Of a DNA stretch of 64,000 bases, positions 38,340-46,449 are shown piece by piece. The stretch is from Rhodobacterales bacterium (GTDB taxonomy: Bacteria; Pseudomonadota; Alphaproteobacteria; Rhodobacterales; Rhodobacteraceae). Both the position numbers and the translations under genes were made by a program. A model generated the notes under the pieces. It did not search any database and was not told the origin of the DNA. It worked only from the letters and a program-made list of their open reading frames with translations. The stretch covers positions 55,284 to 119,283 of the forward strand of contig PDSA01000027.1 in assembly GCA_002748285.1 (NCBI GenBank), in the 5' to 3' direction. Each line of letters begins with the position of its first letter. Position 1 is the first letter of the stretch.

Positions 38340-38423
38340 ATGTCAGGACGCGGCCTTCGAAAACTCGCCTATACTTTGCTGGTGGCAGTGATACTTTATG
38401 TTTCGCTGTTTGGAGCATCGTGA
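38340..38423 (+). CDS. 27-residue membrane peptide preceding the XpaC-like gene
   Basis: The ATG at 38340 follows AAGGGAAACG at a good distance. The peptide is 'MSGRGLRKLAYTLL' then a hydrophobic stretch ending 'LFGAS': a short basic N-terminus and a single membrane helix. Its TGA overlaps the ATG of the next gene (one base shared), the arrangement seen for coupled genes throughout this window. It is too short for family recognition. I infer that it is the first gene of the XpaC–TelA run. Confidence 0.55.
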   Translation: MSGRGLRKLAYTLLVAVILYVSLFGAS

Positions 38424-39286
38424 TGGCCCGGCGTTTTGGAGGAAAATTCAGCCCTGATGGCAACACCCAGCCACCGTCGCCGGTGCGTAGCGCCCCCGAT
38501 TCTGACTGGCGGGCCAATCTGCTGTTCTTTGTGCCGCTACCACTGGTGTTTCGCGCCTTTTTCAGCGATCCGGTGGGGCTCGGGCTGAACCTGATGGCCT
38601 TTGCCGCGTTGATCGCCGCCGCATGGCTGACCCGCGAAGGTCTCAAGGCCCGCACCGCTTATGAGCAGCGCAAAGTGGCCCGGCACCCGGCCCTGCCCCG
38701 AATCATTCTGGGCTCGACCTTTACCGGAATCGGGCTGTTTGCCGCCGGGATGGCTTCGGGGGTTGGCTCGGTCATGGATATGGTTGCCCCGCTGATTTTC
38801 GGGGGGCTGGGGGTGGTGCTGCACAGCCTGTCCTTTGGGCTTGATCCGCTGACCAATAAGGGGATGACCGGCATGGATGGTTTTCAAAACCAGCGGGTCG
38901 CAAAGGCGGTGGATCATGCCGAACAGTTGTTGTCGCAGATGTCAGAGGCGATTTTGCGCAGCCGTGATCTGCAACTGCAAGACCGGGTGGCCGCATTTCA
39001 GAAAACCGCCCGGCATATGTTTGAAACCGTCGAGCAAGACCCGCGTGATCTGCGCTCGGCCCGCAAATATCTGGGCGTCTATTTGCAGGGGGCCCGCGAT
39101 GCCACGGTGAAATTCGCCGATCTCTATGCCCATAATCAAGATCCCAAAGCCCGGCAGGATTACCTGGCGTTGCTGGATGATCTGCAACAAAATTTCGCCA
39201 CCCGCACCGAAAAACTGCTGCTGGATGACCGCAGCGATCTGGATGTGGAAATCGAAGTGCTGCGCGAGCGCCTCAAACGCGACTAA
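38423..39286 (+). CDS. XpaC-like (5-bromo-4-chloroindolyl phosphate hydrolysis family) protein
   Basis: A 287-residue protein with four hydrophobic helices in the N-terminal half (about 35-140) and a helical cytoplasmic C-terminal half ('AVDHAEQLLSQMSEAIL', 'FADLYAHNQDPKARQDYLALLDDLQ'). This layout and adjacency to a TelA gene fit the XpaC family, named for a Bacillus gene affecting phosphatase-substrate hydrolysis and commonly paired with TelA. The biochemical role is unknown. ATG 38423 overlaps the stop of the small peptide; an in-frame GTG three bases earlier is the alternative. Confidence 0.78.
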   Translation: MARRFGGKFSPDGNTQPPSPVRSAPDSDWRANLLFFVPLPLVFRAFFSDPVGLGLNLMAFAALIAAAWLTREGLKARTAYEQRKVARHPALPRIILGSTFTGIGLFAAGMASGVGSVMDMVAPLIFGGLGVVLHSLSFGLDPLTNKGMTGMDGFQNQRVAKAVDHAEQLLSQMSEAILRSRDLQLQDRVAAFQKTARHMFETVEQDPRDLRSARKYLGVYLQGARDATVKFADLYAHNQDPKARQDYLALLDDLQQNFATRTEKLLLDDRSDLDVEIEVLRERLKRD

Positions 39287-39332
39287 CCCATTTTCGGGCG
39301 CAAATGCCCATTGTATCAGGAGTAAACATAAC

Positions 39333-40535
39333 ATGACCCAAGCAACCCGCGAAAAGGCCGAACAAACCCTGACGGCCGTGCAAGAAGTCACCGCCGTGGT
39401 GCTGCCCGAACCGGCGCAAGAGCTGATCACCTTGCAGGATGCCGATCAGCCGGTTGCTTCGGAAATTGAAAAGCGCATGGCCGAAATCGACATGAGCAAC
39501 ACCAATTCGATCATCTCTTTTGGCGCGCGCGCTCAGGAGGAATTGCGCGAGATCAGCCAATCCATGCTGACCGATGTGCGCAACAAAGACCTTGGCCCCG
39601 CCGGCGACAGCCTGCGCGATATGGTCACCACCATCCGCGGCTTTTCGGTTTCGGAACTGGATGTGCGGCGCAAGCGCTCTTGGTGGGAAAAACTGCTGGG
39701 CCGCACCGCGCCTTTTGCCAAATTCCTCGCCCGGTTCGAAACCGTTCAGGGCCAGCTGGACAAAGTCACCGATAATCTGCTGGATCACGAACACAAGCTG
39801 CTCAAAGACATCAAGTCCCTGGACAAGCTCTATGAAAAAACGCTGAGCTTTTATGACGAACTGGCGCTTTACATCGCCGCCGGTCAGGAAAAACTGCGCG
39901 AGTTGGACGAAAGCACCATCCCCGCCAAGCAGACCGAACTGGATCAGACCCCCGAGGACAAACAGGTTCTGGTGGCGCAGGAACTGCGCGATTTGCGTGC
40001 TGCGCGTGATGATCTGGAACGCCGGGTGCATGATCTGAAGCTGACCCGTCAGGTGACCATGCAGTCTCTGCCCTCGATCCGGCTGGTGCAGGAAAATGAC
40101 AAATCTTTGGTGGCCAAGATCAACTCGACCCTGGTCAACACCGTGCCGCTCTGGGAAACCCAGCTGGCGCAGGCCGTGACCATTCAGCGCTCGGCCAATG
40201 CCGCCGGGGCGGTGCGCGAAGCCAATGATCTGACCAATGAATTGCTGACCGCCAACGCCAAGAACCTGCGCGAGGCCAACAAGGTGGTGCGCGAGGAAAT
40301 GGAGCGCGGCGTGTTTGACATCGAGGCCGTGAAACAAGCCAATGCCGATCTGATCGCCACCATCGAGGAGAGCCTGCAAATCGCCGATGAGGGCAAAGCC
40401 AAACGCGCCGCCGCCGAGCAGGAATTGCAGCAGATGGAGGCCGAGCTGAAAACCGCTCTGGCCTCGGCCAAGGCACATAAGAACAAGGTTGAGCTGGATA
40501 TGGACGACAGTGGCCCTGACGCGGCTGACGACTAA
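39333..40535 (+). CDS. Toxic anion resistance protein, TelA family
   Basis: A 400-residue, mostly alpha-helical cytoplasmic protein. The TelA pattern is visible: 'IISFGARAQEELREISQSML', 'WWEKLLGRTAPFAKFLARFE' with 'LLDHEHKLLKDIKSLDKLYE', and near the C-terminus 'TIEESLQIADEGKAKR'. TelA proteins appear in tellurite and antimicrobial stress loci; the mechanism is not established. Start at ATG 39333 after AGGAG. The C-terminal quarter is coiled coil. Neighbours are XpaC-like (46 bases upstream) and a DUF2927 lipoprotein (15 bases downstream). Confidence 0.9.
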   Translation: MTQATREKAEQTLTAVQEVTAVVLPEPAQELITLQDADQPVASEIEKRMAEIDMSNTNSIISFGARAQEELREISQSMLTDVRNKDLGPAGDSLRDMVTTIRGFSVSELDVRRKRSWWEKLLGRTAPFAKFLARFETVQGQLDKVTDNLLDHEHKLLKDIKSLDKLYEKTLSFYDELALYIAAGQEKLRELDESTIPAKQTELDQTPEDKQVLVAQELRDLRAARDDLERRVHDLKLTRQVTMQSLPSIRLVQENDKSLVAKINSTLVNTVPLWETQLAQAVTIQRSANAAGAVREANDLTNELLTANAKNLREANKVVREEMERGVFDIEAVKQANADLIATIEESLQIADEGKAKRAAAEQELQQMEAELKTALASAKAHKNKVELDMDDSGPDAADD

Positions 40536-40550
40536 ACCGGGAAAAGCGGC

Positions 40551-41504
40551 ATGGACTGGAACGTAAAACGGATTGCTTTGTTGTTTGCCCTCGGCCTGTT
40601 TGGGCTGAGTGGCTGCAACATGACGGCCCCGCGCCAAACTCCGCCCCCTGCGCCGCGCCCGGCAAAGCCTGCAAAACCCACCGCTGCCCCGCAATCCGCC
40701 GCCAGTCAGCAAATGGCCCAACATCTGGCCCGCTTGCAGGCCGATCTGCGGGTGCAGGGGCTGCTGCGCACCGATGGCGGTGGCCCGGATGTGCCGTTTT
40801 ACCAGCGCGATCTGGTCAATAATTTCATCCGCATCGCCATGTTTGACGAATACACCGCCAATAATGGCAGCATCGTTGCCCGGCAAACCGAAAGCAAGCT
40901 GCGCCGCTGGGAACAGCCGATCCGCATGAAAATCGAGTTCGGCGCTTCGGTGCCGCTGGAGCAACGCAGTCAGGATACCAGATATATTCGGGACTATATC
41001 AAACGTCTGGCCAAGCTGACCGGGCTGTCAATCCGGCTAAGTGACTATAAACCGAATTATCACGTTCTGATCCTGAACGAGGACGAACGCCAAGCTGTTG
41101 GCCCGCGCCTGCGCCAGCTGGCCCCGGGCATCAGCGGCGCGTCCGAGCGCACCATCACCCAGATGGCCCCCTCCACCATGTGTCTGGTGTTTGCCTATTC
41201 TCAAGGGGAAAACAGCTCGGCCTACGCCAAGGCCGTCGCCGTAATCCGGGGCGAGCATCCCGACCTGCTGCGCCATTCCTGCATCCACGAAGAACTGGCC
41301 CAAGGGCTGGGGCTGGCCAATGACAGCCCGCAGGCGCGGCCTTCGATTTTCAACGATGATGAGGAGTTCGGCCTGCTGACCTATCATGACGGTCTGTTGC
41401 TGAAAATCCTTTACGACAAACGCCTGCAAACCGGCATGACCGCGCTAAAGGCCCGCCCGATCGTCACCCAAATCGCGGCCGAGCTGATGGGGGCCAGTAT
41501 CTGA
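40551..41504 (+). CDS. DUF2927 lipoprotein, putative metallopeptidase-like
   Basis: A 317-residue lipoprotein: signal peptide to about residue 22 with lipobox LSGC, a Pro/Ala-rich linker, then a domain matching DUF2927 in its order of motifs ('DLVNNFIRIAMFDEY', 'LRRWEQPIRMKIEFG', 'SCIHEELAQGLGLANDS' and 'FNDDEEFGLLTYHDGLLLKILYD'). The HEExxQ-like segment resembles a metallopeptidase helix, but activity is unproven. It lies in the TelA run, 15 bases after TelA and 43 before the SPFH gene, so a cell-envelope partner is implied. Confidence 0.85.
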   Translation: MDWNVKRIALLFALGLFGLSGCNMTAPRQTPPPAPRPAKPAKPTAAPQSAASQQMAQHLARLQADLRVQGLLRTDGGGPDVPFYQRDLVNNFIRIAMFDEYTANNGSIVARQTESKLRRWEQPIRMKIEFGASVPLEQRSQDTRYIRDYIKRLAKLTGLSIRLSDYKPNYHVLILNEDERQAVGPRLRQLAPGISGASERTITQMAPSTMCLVFAYSQGENSSAYAKAVAVIRGEHPDLLRHSCIHEELAQGLGLANDSPQARPSIFNDDEEFGLLTYHDGLLLKILYDKRLQTGMTALKARPIVTQIAAELMGASI

Positions 41505-41547
41505 ATGCATACCAGTATCTGAACGCATAATTGACAAGGATTGAAAT

Positions 41548-42684
41548 ATGGGAATTCTGGATTTTCTGACCGGCGAATTTATCGACGTCATCCATTGGGT
41601 TGATGACAGCCGCGACACCATGGTCTGGCGTTTTGAACGCCATGGCCACGAAATAAAATACGGTGCAAAACTGACGGTGCGGGAAGGCCAGTCTGCCGTC
41701 TTTGTGCATGAAGGCCAGTTGGCGGATGTGTTCAGCCCCGGGCTTTACATGCTGGAAACCAACAACATGCCGATCATGACCACCCTGAACCACTGGGATC
41801 ATGGCTTTCAGTCTCCGTTCAAAAGCGAGGTTTACTTTGTCAACACCACCCGTTTCAACGATCTGAAATGGGGCACCAAAAACCCGGTGATCTGCCGCGA
41901 TCCCGAATTCGGCCCGGTGCGGATTCGCGCCTATGGCACCTATGCGATCAAGGTCTCTGACCCGGCGCGCTTCCTGCAGGAAATCGTCGGCACCGATGGC
42001 GAATTCACCATGGATGAGATCAGCTATCAGATCCGCAATATCATCGTGCAGGAATTTTCCCGCGCCATCGCGACCTCGGGCATTCCGGTGCTGGACATGG
42101 CCGCCAACACCGCCGATCTGGGCAAGCTGATCGTGGCGCAGATCAGCGATACCCTGCAGCAATACGGGCTGACAATGCCCGAGCTTTACATCGAAAACAT
42201 CTCGCTTCCGGTGGCGGTTGAGGCCACGCTGGACAAGCGCACCTCGATGGGTCTGGCCGGTGATCTGGGGCGCTTCACCCAGTATTCCGCCGCCGAGGCC
42301 ATGACCACCGCCGCCGCCAACCCCAACGGAGGTGCCGGCATCGGGGCCGGGCTGGGCATGGGGATGGGTGTGGCGATGGCTCAGAACCTGCAAAACCAGA
42401 TGAGCCCGCAGACGGGGCCATGGGGCGCGATTCCGGTGCAACCACAGGCCACGACGCCTCCGCCGCCGCCTCCGCCGGTGGAAAAGCTGTGGCATCTGGC
42501 AGAAAACGGCAAAACCAAGGGGCCGTTTTCCCGCGCCGATCTGGGCCGGATGTCAAGCGAAGGCAAGTTGACGCGCGACAGCCTGGTCTGGACCGCCGGG
42601 CAGGATGGTTGGAAAACCGCCGATGAAATCGCCGAGCTGGCCCAGCTGTTCACCATCATGCCGCCTCCGCCGCCCGGGGCGTAG
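41548..42684 (+). CDS. SPFH-domain protein (YdjI-like) with C-terminal GYF_2 domain
   Basis: 378 residues. The N-terminal 'MGILDFLTGEFIDVIHWVDD' and 'VREGQSAVFVHEGQL', followed by a band-7/SPFH core to about residue 230, match the Bacillus YdjI 'virion core protein' type. A Gly/Met-rich segment (about 255-285) and a Pro run lead to a C-terminal GYF_2 (DUF4339) domain, 'WHLAENGKTKGPFSRADLG' through 'DSLVWTAGQDGWKTADEI'. GYF_2 domains usually bind proline-rich peptides. The next gene, five bases on, is a zinc-ribbon protein, the same pairing as ydjG–ydjI. Confidence 0.88.
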   Translation: MGILDFLTGEFIDVIHWVDDSRDTMVWRFERHGHEIKYGAKLTVREGQSAVFVHEGQLADVFSPGLYMLETNNMPIMTTLNHWDHGFQSPFKSEVYFVNTTRFNDLKWGTKNPVICRDPEFGPVRIRAYGTYAIKVSDPARFLQEIVGTDGEFTMDEISYQIRNIIVQEFSRAIATSGIPVLDMAANTADLGKLIVAQISDTLQQYGLTMPELYIENISLPVAVEATLDKRTSMGLAGDLGRFTQYSAAEAMTTAAANPNGGAGIGAGLGMGMGVAMAQNLQNQMSPQTGPWGAIPVQPQATTPPPPPPPVEKLWHLAENGKTKGPFSRADLGRMSSEGKLTRDSLVWTAGQDGWKTADEIAELAQLFTIMPPPPPGA

Positions 42685-42689
42685 CCGGC

Positions 42690-43778
42690 ATGACCGACAC
42701 CACGCAGGAGCATCGCTTCCCCTGTCAGCAATGCGGCGCAGATTATCGGTTTGCACCGGAGGAAAACCTGCTGGTTTGCAGCCATTGCGGCCATCAAACC
42801 ACCATTGATGGCCATGGCACACAACCGATTGTCGAGCTGGATTTCCAAAAGGCTCTGGCGGCACAGCTGCCGGACGCCGATCTGGAAGATACCCGCGCTG
42901 TGCAATGCCCCAACTGCGCCGCCAAATTCGAGTTCGATGCCGATATCCACGCCGCCCAATGCCCATTCTGCGCCACTCCGGTGGTGACCGATACCGGCAC
43001 AACGCGCCAGATCAAACCCCGCGCCGTGCTGCCCTTTGCCATCGAAGAACGCGATGCCCGTCAGGCGCTGATCAACTGGCTGGGCGGGCTGTGGTTTGCC
43101 CCCGGCGGGCTGCAACAATATTCGCGCAAGGGGCGCAAATTGCAGGGGGTATATGTGCCCTATTGGACCTATGATGCGGATACCAAAAGCAGCTATACCG
43201 GCCAGCGCGGCACGGTGTATTATGAAACCCGGATGGTCACCCGAAACGGCAAAACAGAGGCGCAGCAGGTCGCCAAAATCCGTTGGCGTCCGGTCAGCGG
43301 ATGGGTGGCGCGGTTTTTTGACGATGTGCTGGTGCTGGCCACAAAAAGCCTGCCCAAACGCTATACCGATGCGCTCGCCCCTTGGGATCTCAGCCAGCTT
43401 GAACCCTATCAGCCCGAATATCTGGCCGGGTTTCAGGCCGAGGGCTATACCGTCCCCCTGACCGAAGGCTATGACGAAGCCCGTTCGATCATGCAGCGCA
43501 CCATCGAGCGGGATGTGAAATTTGACATTGGCGGCGATCGGCAGCGGATTCACAATATCGAAACCCGGATCAAAGGCGTCACCTTCAAGCATATCCTGCT
43601 GCCGGTCTGGATGGCGGCCTATAAATATCGCGGCAAAACCTATCGTTTCGTGATCAATGGCCATAACGGGCGGGTGCAGGGGCAGCGGCCCTACTCGACC
43701 TGGAAAATCGCCTTTGCCGTGCTGGGGGTGGCGATTGTCGCGGCCGGGGTCGGGTATCTGATCGCCGCGCAGCAATAA
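42690..43778 (+). CDS. Zinc-ribbon membrane protein (YdjG-like)
   Basis: A 362-residue protein with two N-terminal zinc ribbons, each having paired CxxC: 'FPCQQCG'/'VCSHCGH' and 'QCPNCAA'/'QCPFCAT'. A soluble middle part follows, with 'YVPYWTYDADTKSSYTGQRG' and 'GVTFKHILLPVWMAAY', then a single C-terminal helix ('IAFAVLGVAIVAAGVGYLIA'). This fits the YdjG-like partner of SPFH/YdjI proteins. Although sometimes labelled primosomal-N'-like because of the zinc ribbon, it has no helicase domain. It closes the run begun at 38340. Confidence 0.82.
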   Translation: MTDTTQEHRFPCQQCGADYRFAPEENLLVCSHCGHQTTIDGHGTQPIVELDFQKALAAQLPDADLEDTRAVQCPNCAAKFEFDADIHAAQCPFCATPVVTDTGTTRQIKPRAVLPFAIEERDARQALINWLGGLWFAPGGLQQYSRKGRKLQGVYVPYWTYDADTKSSYTGQRGTVYYETRMVTRNGKTEAQQVAKIRWRPVSGWVARFFDDVLVLATKSLPKRYTDALAPWDLSQLEPYQPEYLAGFQAEGYTVPLTEGYDEARSIMQRTIERDVKFDIGGDRQRIHNIETRIKGVTFKHILLPVWMAAYKYRGKTYRFVINGHNGRVQGQRPYSTWKIAFAVLGVAIVAAGVGYLIAAQQ

Positions 43779-43790
43779 GGGAGATTGACC

Positions 43791-44228
43791 ATGCGGGCAC
43801 TTATTCAACGGGTCAGCCGGGCTTCGGTTACGGTTGACGGCCAGATCATCGGCAAAATCGGTGCCGGGCTGTTGATTTTCGTCTGCGCCATGCAGCAGGA
43901 CACAACCGAAAATGCCGAGGCGCTGGCGGCAAAGATCAGCAAGCTGCGGATTTTCACCGATGAGGCCGGCAAGATGAACCGCTCGCTGCTGGACACAGGC
44001 GGCGCGGCGCTGGTGGTCAGTCAGTTCACTCTGGCCGCCGACACCACCCGCGGCAACCGCCCCGGTTTTTCCACCGCCGCCCGGCCCGATCTGGGCAATG
44101 AGCTTTACGAATACTTTGCCGATCAGATCAGCGCCTTGGGCATCCCCACCGCCAGGGGGCAGTTTGGGGCGGATATGGCGGTCAGCTTGCTCAATGACGG
44201 GCCGGTGACAATCTGGATGGAGATGTAA
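43791..44228 (+). CDS. dtd: D-aminoacyl-tRNA deacylase
   Basis: Dtd hydrolyses D-amino acids from tRNAs as a chirality check. 145 residues from ATG 43791. Key motifs: '[15 protein letters not shown]' at the N-terminus, '[21 protein letters not shown]' including the family's SQFTL, and the C-terminal '[11 protein letters not shown]', where the GP cis-proline motif reads NxGPVT. Twelve bases follow the zinc-ribbon stop, so it may be transcribed with the preceding run though functionally unrelated. Confidence 0.96.
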   Translation: MRALIQRVSRASVTVDGQIIGKIGAGLLIFVCAMQQDTTENAEALAAKISKLRIFTDEAGKMNRSLLDTGGAALVVSQFTLAADTTRGNRPGFSTAARPDLGNELYEYFADQISALGIPTARGQFGADMAVSLLNDGPVTIWMEM

Positions 44229-44263
44229 GGCCCGATGCAAACCCGCAGAGCCCGCCCCAACCC

Positions 44264-45121
44264 ATGACCCAAACCCGCGCCACAGCCATTGGGTTTACCG
44301 CCATCCTGTTGTGGTCTTTGCTGGCAGTGCTGACGGTAAAAGCCGCCCCGGTGCCGCCTTTTCAACTGACCGCGATGTGTTTTCTGACCGGAGGCCTCAT
44401 CGGCCTGATCTGGACAGCCAAAACCGGCGGCTTTACCCGCTTGCGGCATGTGAACTGGCGCATCTACACCTTTGGCACGGCCGGGTTATTCGGCTATCAT
44501 TTCCTCTATTTTTCCGCCCTGCGCCGCGCCCCCGCCGCCGAAGCTGGCCTGATCGCTTATCTGTGGCCGCTTCTGATCGTGCTGTTGTCGGGCTTTTTGC
44601 CCAATGAACGGCTGCTCAAGGGGCATATTGCCGGGGCAATCATCAGTTTTGCCGGGGCTGCGATTATCATCCTGCATGGCAGCACCGGGTTTCAGGCCCA
44701 AGCCATGTCCGGCTATGCTCTGGCCGGGCTGTGCGCCATCACATGGGCAGCGTATTCGGTCATTTCCCGCCGTCTGGGCAATATCCCGACCAGTAGCGTG
44801 GCGGTGTTCTGTCTGGCCACCGCAGCGCTTTCAACCGGAGCGCATTTCGCCTTGGAAACCACAATCTGGCCGCAGACGACCATCGGCTGGCTCGCTTGTC
44901 TGGCTTTGGGGGTGGGGCCGGTGGGCTTGGCGTTTTACGTCTGGGATTTTGGCGTCAAGCACGGAAACATCCAGCTTCTGGGCGTCGCATCCTATGCGGC
45001 ACCGCTGTTATCCACCTTTATTTTGGTCTTGGCAGGGGCCGCCACCCCCAGCTGGGCGCTATGGGTCGCGGCAGTCTTGATCACCAGCGGCGCTGCGCTG
45101 GCGGCAAAATCAAGCAGATAG
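44264..45121 (+). CDS. EamA/DMT family transporter
   Basis: A 285-residue exporter with ten hydrophobic helices in two EamA repeats. The first repeat shows 'LRRAPAAEAGLIAYLWPLLIV', the second 'GDFGVKHGNIQLLGV'-like residues and 'SYAAPLLSTFILVL', both typical helix 4/5 positions of DMT proteins. Substrate unknown (amino acids or metabolites in the family). It converges with, and overlaps by a few bases, the YdcH-like gene on the other strand. Confidence 0.88.
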   Translation: MTQTRATAIGFTAILLWSLLAVLTVKAAPVPPFQLTAMCFLTGGLIGLIWTAKTGGFTRLRHVNWRIYTFGTAGLFGYHFLYFSALRRAPAAEAGLIAYLWPLLIVLLSGFLPNERLLKGHIAGAIISFAGAAIIILHGSTGFQAQAMSGYALAGLCAITWAAYSVISRRLGNIPTSSVAVFCLATAALSTGAHFALETTIWPQTTIGWLACLALGVGPVGLAFYVWDFGVKHGNIQLLGVASYAAPLLSTFILVLAGAATPSWALWVAAVLITSGAALAAKSSR

Positions 45122-45274
45122 TCGCTCAATCTCTTCCTTCAGATGCAGCTTCTGCTTTTTCAGGTCAGCAATCACCAGATCATCCGAACCGGGCCGACGC
45201 TGTTCCTGCTCGACCAAATCCGAGAGTTCCTTATGTTTTTTACGGAGTTCTTCCAAATGTGAACTCATGCTCAT
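45110..45274 (-). CDS. YdcH family protein (DUF465)
   Basis: A 54-residue helical protein below the usual length cut-off. It reads 'MSMSSHLEELRKKHKELSDL', then an acidic stretch with 'RRPGSDDLVIADLKKQK' and 'LHLKEEIERLSA', which matches the DUF465/YdcH family in full. A GGGAG ribosome site lies about eight bases before the ATG. The 3' end overlaps the stop of the convergent EamA gene by 12 bases. Function unknown; a coiled-coil helix pair is predicted. Confidence 0.85.
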   Translation of the reverse strand: MSMSSHLEELRKKHKELSDLVEQEQRRPGSDDLVIADLKKQKLHLKEEIERLSA

Positions 45275-45287
45275 ATGCTGTTCTCCC

Positions 45288-45428
45288 TTAGCTTGTTTGT
45301 CGCACCTTCAGTCGACCACAGATCATGGGGTTTGTCACGAGAAATAAATGCCCCAAGCCGACCCCGGCGAGAAAACACCATAAGGATTTATTTTTGATGA
45401 ACAGCCGCCAAATCCAGCCCCGCCCCAT
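45288..45428 (-). CDS. Possible 46-residue single-helix membrane peptide
   Basis: A short frame from ATG 45428 (preceded by AGGTG at about eight bases) starts inside the 3' end of the methyltransferase gene and stops 13 bases before the YdcH-like start. It contains 'LWCFLAGVGLGHLFLV', a good single membrane helix, with charged flanks. The arrangement (methyltransferase, peptide, YdcH) would suit one operon, but chance is possible for so short a frame. Unrecognised. Confidence 0.3.
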   Translation of the reverse strand: MGRGWIWRLFIKNKSLWCFLAGVGLGHLFLVTNPMICGRLKVRQTS

Positions 45429-46164
45429 GGCGCAGCACCTGCCGGATTTGTGGCGTATAGCTTTCGCCATCCTTTTCATGGCGCTCCCCCTGATGCATCA
45501 GCAGCGGGGCCAACAGCTGAAAATCCGCACGGCTGCCCTTGCGGGCCTGAAGGATCACCAGCCCGGCGGGCCGGTTCCGGCGCGCACTGATCGGCAACAC
45601 CCGGACCGCGCCCAGCCGTTGATCCAATGCGCCCAGAAGCTCGGGCAGGCGGCGGGCATCCTGAATCACCGTCAGCACGCCTTTGGGGCGCAGCCGCCGG
45701 GTCGCCACCGCCAGCCAATCCGCCAGCGCAATCTGTTCCCGCAGGGCCAGATCACGGCCCCCATCTGCGGCACTGGTGCCATGCGCAGACGGGTAATAAG
45801 GCGGATTCATGATGACGTGGTCAAAGCTGGCCTGTCGCAGCGCATCGGGCAGTTTGCGCAAATCGGCCTGATAAACCACCATATTCTGGCCATTGGCCGC
45901 CGCGTTTTGTCGCGCCAGATCGGCATAGCTGTCCTGCAACTCGACCCCCGACAGCGCCAACCCCGGCACCCGCGCCGCCAGACACAGGCTGGCCACGCCG
46001 GCACCGCAGCCCAGCTCCAGCACGCTCTGCCCCGAAACCACAGGCACGCTGGCGGCCAGCAGCACCGGATCGACCCCGGCGCGGTATCCGATTTTCGGCT
46101 GTAAAATCCGTATCTTACCACCCAGAAACAGATCGCTGCTTAACGTGTCGGGATCAAAAACCAT
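45388..46164 (-). CDS. SAM-dependent methyltransferase, tRNA1(Val) A37 N6-type (TrmN6-like)
   Basis: A 258-residue class I methyltransferase. The SAM loop is 'LELGCGAGVASLCLAARV' and the substrate motif 'VIMNPPYYP' is the NPPY of N6-adenine and glutamine methylases. The N-terminus 'SDLFLGGKIRILQPKIGYRAGVDPVLLAA' is typical of TrmN6/YfiC. It follows a DUF2007 gene with abutting codons: start at 46164, stop of its neighbour at 46165. The exact target tRNA is inferred. Confidence 0.87.
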   Translation of the reverse strand: MVFDPDTLSSDLFLGGKIRILQPKIGYRAGVDPVLLAASVPVVSGQSVLELGCGAGVASLCLAARVPGLALSGVELQDSYADLARQNAAANGQNMVVYQADLRKLPDALRQASFDHVIMNPPYYPSAHGTSAADGGRDLALREQIALADWLAVATRRLRPKGVLTVIQDARRLPELLGALDQRLGAVRVLPISARRNRPAGLVILQARKGSRADFQLLAPLLMHQGERHEKDGESYTPQIRQVLRHGAGLDLAAVHQK

Positions 46165-46386
46165 CTAGTATTTCATTCCAAACTCGATCCCGTTATCGGC
46201 CATCACCTGCTGCGCTGCCGCCAGATCCGCATCCGCCACCATCAGCCGCCTTGGAAACAGGCCGATGCCACCTTCGAGAATGCTCATATTTACGTCCATT
46301 TCAAAGCAGGCTATACCCTGCCCCTGAAGGAGAGATTTGGCGAATGTGACAATGGTCACATCGGTGGTTCTCAGTAATTCTTTCAT
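46165..46386 (-). CDS. DUF2007 family small protein
   Basis: A 73-residue protein, 'MKELLRTTDVTIVTFAKSLL', then 'GIACFEMDVNMSILEGGIG' and 'PRRLMVADADLAAAQQVM'. The family (putative signal-transducing protein domain) is small and alpha/beta with a characteristic 'RLMV-x2-ADL' segment. Function unknown. The frame is open upstream, but the ATG at 46386 gives the family length. It diverges from the polyprenyl synthase gene with about 63 bases between the starts. Confidence 0.82.
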   Translation of the reverse strand: MKELLRTTDVTIVTFAKSLLQGQGIACFEMDVNMSILEGGIGLFPRRLMVADADLAAAQQVMADNGIEFGMKY

Positions 46387-46449
46387 ACCGCAAACACATA
46401 GAGGCAAACCGGCCATTTTGTCCAGCCGACCAAGCAAAGGGTGATACGA

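Noticed and set aside
39273..40964. 563-residue open frame on the minus strand opposite the TelA-like gene
   Set aside because: Antisense shadow of a strong gene; low-complexity composition and no ribosome site.
42690..43778. Reading the zinc-ribbon gene as primosomal protein N' (helicase)
   Set aside because: Only the zinc ribbon is shared; there are no helicase motifs and a C-terminal membrane helix is present.
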